Positions 14,395-20,692 of a stretch of DNA of 21,263 nt are shown here, piece after piece (position 1 is the stretch's first letter; each line of letters begins with the position of its first letter). The DNA comes from Nitrososphaerota archaeon. GTDB taxonomy: Archaea; Thermoproteota; Nitrososphaeria; Nitrososphaerales; Nitrosopumilaceae. Both the position numbers and the translations under genes were made by a program. Below the pieces are notes generated by a model. That model was not told where the DNA came from and searched no databases. It saw only the letters and a program-made list of their open reading frames with translations. The DNA lies in the NCBI GenBank assembly GCA_028867395.1, contig JAGWGO010000006.1:1-21263 (forward strand), read 5' to 3'.

Positions 14395-15918
14395 ATGGAC
14401 AAGATAATCGTTTTAGATTTTGGTTCACAGTACAGTCATCTAATCTGTAGAAGAATACGAGAGTTTTCGGTATATGCAGAGCTTGTACCGTTTGACATAT
14501 CACTTGAAGAGCTAAAAAAGCTCAACCCCAAGGGAATTGTCTTTTCCGGCGGACCTGCATCAGTATACAACAAGGACTCACCCCAACCCTCATCGAAGAT
14601 ATTTGAGATTGGACTGCCAGTACTTGGAATCTGTTATGGTCACCAGCTAATTGTAAACAATTTTGGAGGCAAGGTAAAGCGTGCAAACAAGGAGTATGGT
14701 TCATCTACTCTGAAGATAGACAACGGTTCAGATCTCTTGGCAGGAATGGGCTTGTCAACTAGAGCATGGATGAGCCACGGAGATGCCGCGGAGAGCCTTC
14801 CTCAAGGGTTTGAGGTAATAGGTCATACCGAGTCCTCTTTTGCTGCAGCAATTGCAAACAAGCAGAAGCTGATCTATGGGATACAGTTCCACCCCGAAGT
14901 CGTACACACAGAAAACGGAATCCAAATTCTCAAAAACTTTGTACTAAATATCTGCAAGGCAAAACAAGACTGGACACTGGAGAACTTTATCGATGATACG
15001 GTATCTCAGATATCAAAGATGGATGGAGATGTCTTGTGCGGAATTAGCGGCGGTGTTGACTCTACTGTTGCAGCTCTCTTGATTCAAAAGGCAATTGGCA
15101 AGAGGTTAAAGTGCGTCTTTGTAGACAATGGCCTTTTGCGATTAAACGAGGAAAAAGAAGTAGATGACATGTTCAAAAACAATTTTGGGATGAACTTTAC
15201 AGCTATCAACGCAAAGGACAGATTTCTTTCAAGGTTAAAGGGAGTAACTGATCCGGAACAAAAGCGAAAGATAGTGGGCGAAGAGTTTGTCAAGGTATTT
15301 ACCGAGTTTGCAGAAAAAAATGGTCCATTCAAGTGGCTGGCACAAGGAACGTTATATCCTGATGTCATAGAAAGCGGAGTCTCAAAGGGTCCTGCTGCCG
15401 TGATCAAGACGCACCACAATGTAGGCGGACTACCTTCTTGGCTTGACTTGCAGGTATTGGAGCCCTTGAGGTTTCTCTACAAAGACGAGGTAAGAAAAGT
15501 GGGCAAGCTTCTTGGCGTTCCTGAGAAACTCTTGTATCGCCATCCGTTTCCTGGTCCTGGCCTTGCAGTTAGGATAATGGGCGAGGTGACGCAAGAAAAA
15601 CTGCAGATATGCAAGCAGGCAAGCAAGATAGTAGAAGACGAGCTATTTGCAGCTGGATGGTATGACAAGGTCTGGCAGGCCTTTGCAGCTGTTGGAGACG
15701 ATAGGGCAGTCGGTGTTGTTGGAGATGAGCGAAAATACGGTCATGTGGTACTTGTTCGTATAGTGGACTCTATTGACGCAATGACTGCAGATTGGACAAG
15801 GCTTCCAAGCGATGTACTTGAGAAGATTAGTAACAGAATAACAAATGAGGTTGAGGATGTGGCGTGGGTAAGCTATGTTGTATCAAGCAAGCCACCAGCA
15901 ACTATAGAGCCACAGTAA
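14395..15918 (+). CDS. guaA: GMP synthase (glutamine-hydrolysing), fused form
   Basis: GuaA aminates XMP to GMP using ATP and glutamine. The 507-aa protein fuses the class I glutamine amidotransferase (1-190; GICYGHQ with Cys80, and QFHPE with His166/Glu168) to the ATP-pyrophosphatase domain (PP-loop SGGVDS, 218-223) and the C-terminal dimerisation domain (RHPFPGPGLAVRIMGEVT; ending WVSYVVSSKPPATIEPQ). Many other archaea split this enzyme into two genes. The start is the ATG at 14395 (MDKIIVLDFGSQYSH), the conserved N-terminus, 5 nt after the previous stop. The in-frame upstream codons overlap that gene. The last four codons plus stop recur 1.1 kb downstream, see 17013-17033. Confidence 0.96.
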   Translation: MDKIIVLDFGSQYSHLICRRIREFSVYAELVPFDISLEELKKLNPKGIVFSGGPASVYNKDSPQPSSKIFEIGLPVLGICYGHQLIVNNFGGKVKRANKEYGSSTLKIDNGSDLLAGMGLSTRAWMSHGDAAESLPQGFEVIGHTESSFAAAIANKQKLIYGIQFHPEVVHTENGIQILKNFVLNICKAKQDWTLENFIDDTVSQISKMDGDVLCGISGGVDSTVAALLIQKAIGKRLKCVFVDNGLLRLNEEKEVDDMFKNNFGMNFTAINAKDRFLSRLKGVTDPEQKRKIVGEEFVKVFTEFAEKNGPFKWLAQGTLYPDVIESGVSKGPAAVIKTHHNVGGLPSWLDLQVLEPLRFLYKDEVRKVGKLLGVPEKLLYRHPFPGPGLAVRIMGEVTQEKLQICKQASKIVEDELFAAGWYDKVWQAFAAVGDDRAVGVVGDERKYGHVVLVRIVDSIDAMTADWTRLPSDVLEKISNRITNEVEDVAWVSYVVSSKPPATIEPQ

Positions 15919-15923
15919 AAATA
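15903..15923 (+). repeat. guaA-tail direct repeat, left copy (attL-like)
   Basis: This covers the final codons of guaA (ATA GAG CCA CAG TAA) and 4 nt beyond. It matches 17013-17033 at 20 of 21 positions in the same orientation. The single difference is at the third base of the Pro codon. Confidence 0.85.
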
Positions 15924-15946
15924 GAACACCCCCGAAATATGCATAG

Positions 15947-15966
15947 AAATGTGACGCTTCTCGTAA
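15947..15966 (+). repeat. Direct repeat flanking the small ORF, left copy
   Basis: AAATGTGACGCTTCTCGTAA matches 16250-16269 at 19 of 20 bases; the last 15 (TGACGCTTCTCGTAA) are identical. Confidence 0.85.
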
Positions 15967-15997
15967 CCCTTTTTGCCTTTGATCGGTATCTAATTTC

Positions 15998-16240
15998 ATG
16001 ACTGTTAAAAATGCAATAAAATATCTTAACCGATTGATTGATCGTAGACAAGAAGTTCTCGAGAAGATGAAGGAACACGTTAGCAAAATGGAGACAGATT
16101 CTGGAAAAGATCTTGGTAAAACCATTCTTCAAGTTATCGAAAATGACATTGAAAATTATCAAATTATTCTATCAGAATTGCAACCAAAAGGTACAGTATC
16201 TAACTCTAAAAAGAAAAAGAAATTAAATCAGACACGATAG
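15998..16240 (+). CDS. Small helical protein of unknown function
   Basis: This 80-aa protein is not recognised. It reads as two or three amphipathic helices (VKNAIKYLNRLIDRRQEVLEKMKEHV; LGKTILQVIENDIENYQIILSEL) with a Ser/Lys-rich basic tail ending in a KKKKK run. It has no membrane segment and no Cys. The ATG at 15998 is the only good start. It lies alone inside the putative guaA-tail element and is bracketed at both sides by copies of a 15-20-nt direct repeat. Coding status rests on a clean ORF with plausible helical periodicity. Confidence 0.6.
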   Translation: MTVKNAIKYLNRLIDRRQEVLEKMKEHVSKMETDSGKDLGKTILQVIENDIENYQIILSELQPKGTVSNSKKKKKLNQTR

Positions 16241-16249
16241 ATGTGCTCA

Positions 16250-16269
16250 AAATCTGACGCTTCTCGTAA
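16250..16269 (+). repeat. Direct repeat flanking the small ORF, right copy
   Basis: AAATCTGACGCTTCTCGTAA begins 10 nt after the stop of the small ORF and lies 303 nt from the left copy, in the same orientation. Confidence 0.85.
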
Positions 16270-16334
16270 AGGTTAAGATCAGTAAAACAAGTAAGATTTT
16301 GTTAATTTTTATATCAATTCTGCAACATGGTGTT

Positions 16335-16466
16335 ATGGATGATGGGCATTCTCTTGAGAGAGAAAATACCAAATTCAGGCGCAGCGGTTTACAGTTCGAT
16401 TATTTCATTTTAGAAGGCAACTTGATAGTTCTGCCGGCGACCATGAAATTTCCACGCCCACAATGA
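16335..16466 (+). CDS. Possible 43-aa leaderless ORF (doubtful)
   Basis: An ATG at 16335 lies about 24 nt after a strong A/T box (TTTTTATATC, 16306-16315) and opens 43 codons ending at TGA 16464-16466. The product starts MDDGHSLERENTKF and has no recognisable domain. Its last third is antisense to the end of the flavin-reductase gene. The promoter-like box is the main argument; the box might equally start a non-coding or antisense RNA. Confidence 0.25.
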   Translation: MDDGHSLERENTKFRRSGLQFDYFILEGNLIVLPATMKFPRPQ

Positions 16467-16933
16467 TGAATAGTCTGGGGGTGTTTTTTCGAGCGGTCTA
16501 TCCACGCTTTTACGACTTCAAGAATGAAGATATTGTATTTATTCACCATTCCTGTATCGACCACCCTGCATTCAAGACTGGCAAAACATTCGTCAATCAA
16601 TGGCGCCCTGACTTGTGTAGCGGCGAACGGCGTCAGGCCAAATTTTCTGAACTTGTCAATGTTCCGCCCTGACGTGTTGCCGCATCCTGTAACCTCCCTG
16701 GCCAGTTCGACCGTAGGAATATTGATCACGCATTCCTTTGTTTTTCTTAGAACATTGAACGTATAATCTCGGTTGCTGATCACGCAGCCGACTAGAGGCG
16801 GCTCAAAATCGATCATCATGTGCCAAGACATTGTCATTATATTAGGGCGCTTTGGGCCGGCCGTAGTAAGAAGCACAACCGGACCAGGCTCAAGCAGGCG
16901 ATATACATGCGATAAAGGCAATGACTTTTTCAT
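16400..16933 (-). CDS. Flavin reductase-like FMN-binding split-barrel protein
   Basis: This 177-aa protein belongs to the flavin-reductase-like (flavoredoxin/DIM6) family, which binds FMN in a split beta-barrel and transfers electrons or reduces flavin. Typical features are PVVLLTTAGPKRPNIMTMSWHMMIDFEPPLVGCVIS (about 18-53), the segment ECVINIPTVELAREVTGCG (67-85) and FGLTPFAATQVRAPLIDECFASLECRV (98-124). The start is the ATG at 16933. It stands alone, with no same-strand neighbour close by, inside the putative element. By eye about half its bases are G or C, higher than the neighbouring A/T-rich genes, which suggests acquisition. The natural substrate is unknown. Confidence 0.85.
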   Translation of the reverse strand: MKKSLPLSHVYRLLEPGPVVLLTTAGPKRPNIMTMSWHMMIDFEPPLVGCVISNRDYTFNVLRKTKECVINIPTVELAREVTGCGNTSGRNIDKFRKFGLTPFAATQVRAPLIDECFASLECRVVDTGMVNKYNIFILEVVKAWIDRSKKHPQTIHHCGRGNFMVAGRTIKLPSKMK

Positions 16934-16995
16934 AAGTTCATAATTCTTGTACAGTTCTAAAGTTTTACGACAATAGCAGATTTTGACGCAGAAAA

Positions 16996-17002
16996 CGGGG
17001 GT
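16996..17002 (+). repeat. Short inverted repeat near right end of the putative element
   Basis: CGGGGGT here is the reverse complement of ACCCCCG at 15928-15934. Each lies within about 5-11 nt of the inner edge of a guaA-tail repeat. At 7 nt it may be chance. Confidence 0.3.
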
Positions 17003-17012
17003 AAACCATTTT

Positions 17013-17033
17013 TATAGAGCCGCAGTAAAAATA
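17013..17033 (+). repeat. guaA-tail direct repeat, right copy (attR-like)
   Basis: This copy reads ATA GAG CCG CAG TAA in the guaA frame, with a synonymous change from CCA. It lies outside any gene, 38 nt beyond the end of the downstream minus-strand gene. Weak similarity continues to about 17040. Confidence 0.85.
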
Positions 17034-17050
17034 CAAACACAATTTTTAAC

Positions 17051-17067
17051 GTACAATTTTGTTGTAC
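17051..17067 (-). terminator. Hairpin after the GXGXG gene
   Basis: GTACAA-TTTTG-TTGTAC is a perfect 6-bp inverted repeat starting 4 nt past the stop of the minus-strand gene. T-rich sequence follows in the direction of transcription. It may end that transcript; archaeal termination depends mainly on T-runs, so the hairpin could instead be a protein site. Confidence 0.4.
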
Positions 17068-17070
17068 AAA

Positions 17071-17652
17071 TTATTGCAATATTCCCTTATGATAGATTTT
17101 TCCTCTATATGGTTTTGCTATCGAGCCAATCTTGCCTTCTATTTCGATGACACCTCCTGACATGTATCGGCCAAGGTGACCTCCGGCATTACCATGGACT
17201 GTGATGCTTCCTCCCGACATGCTGTAACCAACGTAGTATCCCGCGTTACCTTGTACTGAAATCTCGCCTCCTGACATGTGTTCTCCAAGGTAATCTCCTG
17301 CATTGCCTGGCACAATGATCTTGCCGTATTTGAGTCTAAAACCAATACAGTCAGCAGGAACACCTAGGCTGGCAAAATCAAGTGTCACGGTCTCATCTTT
17401 TTTTATTATTTTGTTTACTGCAGCTGAAACAAAGATCCCCGAGGTCCAATAGTTTGCCTCATCAGTGAAATCCTTTCCACTAATCATACTTGCAAAGATT
17501 GTCACATCACTTAGGGTGCAGACTAACCCTTCAAGCTTTGATAATGCGTATTTGTAAGAATTTTCAGAGGTTAAACCGTTAGCATCAACAATATAATCTC
17601 GAAAGATCTCCGCCATGGCATTTACTGTGACATTTGAATTTGTTCCTGCCAC
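17071..17652 (-). CDS. Stand-alone GXGXG beta-helix protein (GltB C-terminal / FwdC-like)
   Basis: The 193-aa protein ends in a right-handed beta-helix with three nearly identical 19-residue turns at 116-134, 135-153 and 154-172. Each follows GNAGxxxGxxMSGGxIxVx. This is the GXGXG fold of the glutamate synthase C-terminal domain and formylmethanofuran dehydrogenase subunit C. The N-terminal 110 residues (alpha/beta, LDFASLGVPADCIGFRLKYGKI) are less clear. No catalytic partner (glutamate synthase or formylmethanofuran dehydrogenase subunits) lies beside it. The start is a GTG at 17652; an ATG at 17616 is the alternative. It may be a structural or regulatory subunit of an enzyme encoded elsewhere. 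Exact role unknown. Confidence 0.8.
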   Translation of the reverse strand: MAGTNSNVTVNAMAEIFRDYIVDANGLTSENSYKYALSKLEGLVCTLSDVTIFASMISGKDFTDEANYWTSGIFVSAAVNKIIKKDETVTLDFASLGVPADCIGFRLKYGKIIVPGNAGDYLGEHMSGGEISVQGNAGYYVGYSMSGGSITVHGNAGGHLGRYMSGGVIEIEGKIGSIAKPYRGKIYHKGILQ

Positions 17653-17825
17653 AAGTTTGAGGATGTCTTGTTTCCTTTTCTAGTTTTGGTGCTGGTTTTT
17701 GCCTATTTTTGATGCATGGTGCCAAACCTCATTTCTGAGCTTCAATTATTGGTATTTTCACGCCTGAAATGTTTGCATTGCACTGAAGTGCATACCTACT
17801 GGATAAATCCTCCAAAATCATAATA
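17653..17825 (+). other. Divergent intergenic region with a palindrome
   Basis: These 173 nt separate the GXGXG gene from the zinc-ribbon gene. The notable element is TGCACTGAAGTGCA (17779-17792), two 6-bp arms with a 2-nt centre, about 34 nt before the zinc-ribbon ATG. It may be an operator. A weak A/T element GGATAAATC lies at 17801-17809. No RNA gene is seen. Confidence 0.45.
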
Positions 17826-17999
17826 ATGACGATAGAAATGGTATCAAACCACAAGCTTCAACTTTTGAATTTCTTTGGGATAAAAAGTTCAAGAAAGCAC
17901 ATACTTATCTGCATAAGATGCGGCTCTGAAAATATTCAGAAAGGACCAAATTTCATCAAGTGTATGGATTGCCGAAAAACCCTGTCTATCAAGCCCTAG
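17826..17999 (+). CDS. 57-aa zinc-ribbon protein
   Basis: This small gene encodes a basic protein with one treble-cysteine-pair ribbon: CIRCG (Cys29, Cys32) and CMDC (Cys46, Cys49), 13 residues apart, ending KTLSIKP. Zinc ribbons of this size bind nucleic acid or proteins in transcription and translation. No more specific family can be named. The first 28 residues are basic and helical. The ATG at 17826 is taken; Met5 (17838) is an alternative. It is convergent with the PfkB kinase gene, 7 nt between stops. A palindrome upstream may regulate it. Confidence 0.72.
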   Translation: MTIEMVSNHKLQLLNFFGIKSSRKHILICIRCGSENIQKGPNFIKCMDCRKTLSIKP

Positions 18000-18006
18000 T
18001 ATAACA

Positions 18007-19008
18007 TCAAGTTCTAGCAAGATTCAGGGCTTCTTCCATTGTAGGCGGAGTTCCATCTTGGTTTGCAATATACAAAGCCGAGGCTGCATTGGCAAAGGTC
18101 AGCCTCTCTTTTGGTTCAAGTTTTGCAAGGTATCCTATGATGTTTGCAGCGTCCCATGCATCTCCAGCTCCTGTAACAAGCATTGGATCCACAGGAAATG
18201 ACTTCACAAATTCTACCTCTTTTCCGTCCGTCCAGTAGGCCCCAGCAGCAGTATGAAGGTCTATTGATAAAGAGGATTTCTTGGCAAGATCTAAAACAAG
18301 TTTCTTTGTCTCCTCAGGTTCGGAAATTTTTCCAAGACTGTACTGGGCCAATAACTGGTTGCACTCGTTTTCATTGAGACATAATGAATCAAGGTTTGGC
18401 CCAAGCTTTACAATAGCGCTCTTGAATTCCTTTGTCCTTGTCTGTATGTCTGCCGGATCTAGCAAGTGAAGTGCTTTTTTTGATTTTGCAAATGCAAACT
18501 CTGCAAGTTCTGTTCCCTTTTTGTTGCTTGCCCAGTTTGCAACAATCACTGCAGAGGCTTTTCCAAGTTTTTCTTGCTCTTTTTTTCCAATCTTTTCTGG
18601 TCCAAAGTTCTCGTTGCCTCCAAGATCGGAGAGCATGATGTTTACAATGTTGTTTCCATTTTGGAACTCCAGTGCAGTTGTTCTGCCTGGCTTGCCGTCA
18701 ATTACAAATAGCGATGCTTTTTTGAACTTTGAAAATGTCTCTTTTAAGAGCGTGGTGCCAGCCTTGTCTGATATCGTAATCAGGGAGACAGTACAGCCAA
18801 GCCGTGCAAGTGCATATGCAACATTTGTGGCGTTTCCTCCCTTGATGTCTTTTTGTTGTATGCCACGAATGCTTCCGCCAAAATTGATCTTTTCCATTAT
18901 TTGGTTGTAAAAATTTCCAATATCTGAGACAGAGATTATCCTGTCAAGAAAAAAGTCGTTTAGAACAACAACTGGACCTAGTTTGGCACTTGATAATTTT
19001 TCCAGCAT
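18007..19008 (-). CDS. PfkB-family (ribokinase-like) sugar or nucleoside kinase
   Basis: The 333-aa protein has both PfkB signatures: the substrate-side KGGNATNVAYALARLG (about 56-71) and the C-terminal VTGAGDAWDAANIIG (278-292), whose Asp283 is the expected catalytic base in the anion hole. NENE at 212-215 matches the family's N-x-x-E magnesium/phosphate motif. Substrates of this family include ribose, fructose-6-phosphate, nucleosides and ADP-ribose derivatives; the sequence alone does not choose. With adenine deaminase two genes upstream, a nucleoside or ribose role is possible (inference). The ATG at 19008 lies 9 nt after the thermosome stop, so it is probably the second gene of that transcript. 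Confidence 0.85.
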   Translation of the reverse strand: MLEKLSSAKLGPVVVLNDFFLDRIISVSDIGNFYNQIMEKINFGGSIRGIQQKDIKGGNATNVAYALARLGCTVSLITISDKAGTTLLKETFSKFKKASLFVIDGKPGRTTALEFQNGNNIVNIMLSDLGGNENFGPEKIGKKEQEKLGKASAVIVANWASNKKGTELAEFAFAKSKKALHLLDPADIQTRTKEFKSAIVKLGPNLDSLCLNENECNQLLAQYSLGKISEPEETKKLVLDLAKKSSLSIDLHTAAGAYWTDGKEVEFVKSFPVDPMLVTGAGDAWDAANIIGYLAKLEPKERLTFANAASALYIANQDGTPPTMEEALNLART

Positions 19009-19017
19009 GAAGGGTTT

Positions 19018-20649
19018 CTAGCCCATTGGTGGCATTGGAGGTCCACCTCTGCCTCCGCCCTTGCCAGATGATGCAATCACATCATCGATTCTTAGAATCA
19101 TGCATGCCGCTTCTGTTGCAGACTTGATTATCTGCTCCTTTACTGCAACGGGCTCTATGATATCAAGAGAGAACATGTCTGCCACTCTGGTGTTTCGTGC
19201 GTCAATTCCAGTCCATTTCTTGCCCTGGCTTTGCTTGGCACGTAGGGTGACCATCGTATTGATTGGGTCCATACCAGCGTTTTCAGCAATTGTCAACGGA
19301 ATAATCTCTAATGCTTCTGCATATTTTTTGATTGCAAGCTGTTCTCGTCCCTCAAATCTGTCTGCCCAGTCCTTGAGGTTTGATGAAAGGAATTCCTCTG
19401 GAGCTCCGCCTCCTGCTACAACTGCTGGCTTTTCAATTACGTCTTTTACTACCATCAACGCATCGTGAAGTGATCTGTCTACCTCGTCTACAACTCTTTG
19501 TGACCCACCTCTAATGAGTACTGTGATTGCGCGTGGGTTCTTGCATCCTTCAATGAAGACCCATTTCTCAGTCTCCACCTTTCTCTGCTCTACTGTTTCA
19601 GCAGTTCCAAGGTCTTTTGATGTCATGTCATCAATGTTGCTGCTGATTCTTCCTCCAGTAGCTTTTGCAAGTTTTGTCATATCACTTTCTTTTACACGTC
19701 TTACTGAAAGAATTCCTTGTTTTGCAAGGTAATGTTGTGCAATGTCATCAATTCCTTTTTGACAGATTAGCACGTTTGCGCCAATCTCATGAATCTTGTC
19801 TACCATTGATTTTAGCATTCTATTTTCTTCTTCAAGGAACATCTGCATCTGGGTTGGGTCAGTGATTCTAATTTCAGCACTCATCTCTGTCTTTTCAATC
19901 TCAAGTGCAGAGTTGAGCAGAGCAATCTTTGCCCTTTCCATTTTCGTAGGCATGCCACTGTGTACAACCTCCTTGTCAAGAACTATACCTTTGATTAGTT
20001 GTGTATTTCGAATAGAGCCCCCTGCCTTCTTTTCCACCTTGATGTTGTCAAGGTCAACCTTGTTGCCCTTCTCTTCTTTATCTACTACTTGCAATATTGC
20101 ATCTACAACAAGTTTTGAGAGCATGTCGCTGTCTTCTGAGATAAGCTTTGATTCCATGCTTGTTTTTGCAACCTTTAGGAGAATTTCTTTCTCATTTGGG
20201 CTTACAGTCTTTGCAAGCTCTTGAAGCAGTGACAAGGCTTTTTCTGATGCGGCCTGATATCCCTCTATAATTACGGTAGCATGAACGTCCTTTTCTAGCA
20301 ATTCTTCTGCTTTTGCCAAAAGCGATCCTCCAAAGACTACGGAAGATGTTGTTCCATCCCCTACCTCGGTGTCTACTGTCTTTGAGATCTCGACCATCAT
20401 CTTTGCAGCAGGATGCTGAACGTCAATCTCTTTTAGAATAGTAGCACCGTCATTTGTAATTGTAACATCGCCTAAAGAATCTACGAGCATCTTGTCCATT
20501 CCTCTTGGACCAAGGCTTGTTCGTACAAGTTCGGCAACTAGCTTTGCTGCGGCGATATTGTTTTTCTGAGCGTCTCGTCCTTTCTGCTGCAAGGCACTCT
20601 CCTTGAGCACTAGAACGGGACCTTGTGGTGTTTGCTGAATTGAAGCCAA
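19018..20649 (-). CDS. Thermosome subunit (group II chaperonin)
   Basis: The thermosome is the archaeal ATP-driven double-ring chaperonin with a built-in lid. The 543-aa subunit has TSLGPRGMDKM (44-54), TNDGATIL (65-72) and GDGTTS (97-102) in the equatorial domain, the lid and apical segment around 205-360, and VVAGGGAPE plus GMDPINTMV in the C-terminal equatorial part. The tail GGGRGGPPMPPMG is a Gly/Pro/Met variant of the usual GGM tail that lines the chamber. The start is a TTG at 20649, at the family N-terminus, with AGGT 7 nt before it. An A/T box (ATTAAAG region, about 20684-20691) gives a leader of about 10-15 nt. Confidence 0.95.
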   Translation of the reverse strand: MASIQQTPQGPVLVLKESALQQKGRDAQKNNIAAAKLVAELVRTSLGPRGMDKMLVDSLGDVTITNDGATILKEIDVQHPAAKMMVEISKTVDTEVGDGTTSSVVFGGSLLAKAEELLEKDVHATVIIEGYQAASEKALSLLQELAKTVSPNEKEILLKVAKTSMESKLISEDSDMLSKLVVDAILQVVDKEEKGNKVDLDNIKVEKKAGGSIRNTQLIKGIVLDKEVVHSGMPTKMERAKIALLNSALEIEKTEMSAEIRITDPTQMQMFLEEENRMLKSMVDKIHEIGANVLICQKGIDDIAQHYLAKQGILSVRRVKESDMTKLAKATGGRISSNIDDMTSKDLGTAETVEQRKVETEKWVFIEGCKNPRAITVLIRGGSQRVVDEVDRSLHDALMVVKDVIEKPAVVAGGGAPEEFLSSNLKDWADRFEGREQLAIKKYAEALEIIPLTIAENAGMDPINTMVTLRAKQSQGKKWTGIDARNTRVADMFSLDIIEPVAVKEQIIKSATEAACMILRIDDVIASSGKGGGRGGPPMPPMG

Positions 20650-20683
20650 AATTATTACCTGCGATTCGTAGTAAAATTCCCCC

Positions 20684-20692
20684 TTTAATACT
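20684..20692 (-). promoter_or_regulatory. Possible TATA box of the thermosome gene
   Basis: On the minus strand this reads AGTATTAAA, about 39 nt before the TTG start and abutting the stop of the adenine deaminase gene. It predicts a short leader that can hold the AGGT element seen before the start. Confidence 0.4.

Larger units (their letters stand above)
15924..17012 (+). mobile_element. Putative small integrated element at the guaA 3' end
   Basis: About 1.1 kb lies between two direct copies of the guaA tail. That is the pattern left when a site-specific element inserts in the 3' end of a gene and restores it, with the displaced end left at the far boundary. The guaA 3' end is a known integration site for bacterial genomic islands. 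The segment holds a small helical ORF (15998-16240), a possible 43-aa ORF (16335-16466) and a flavin-reductase-like gene (16400-16933), which looks GC-richer than its surroundings. No integrase is present, so this would be a remnant, a minimal cassette or an element mobilised in trans. A local duplication without integration is the alternative. Confidence 0.5.

Noticed and set aside
17158..17310. Tandem DNA repeats with period near 57 nt
   Set aside because: They are explained by the three 19-residue beta-helix turns of the GXGXG protein.
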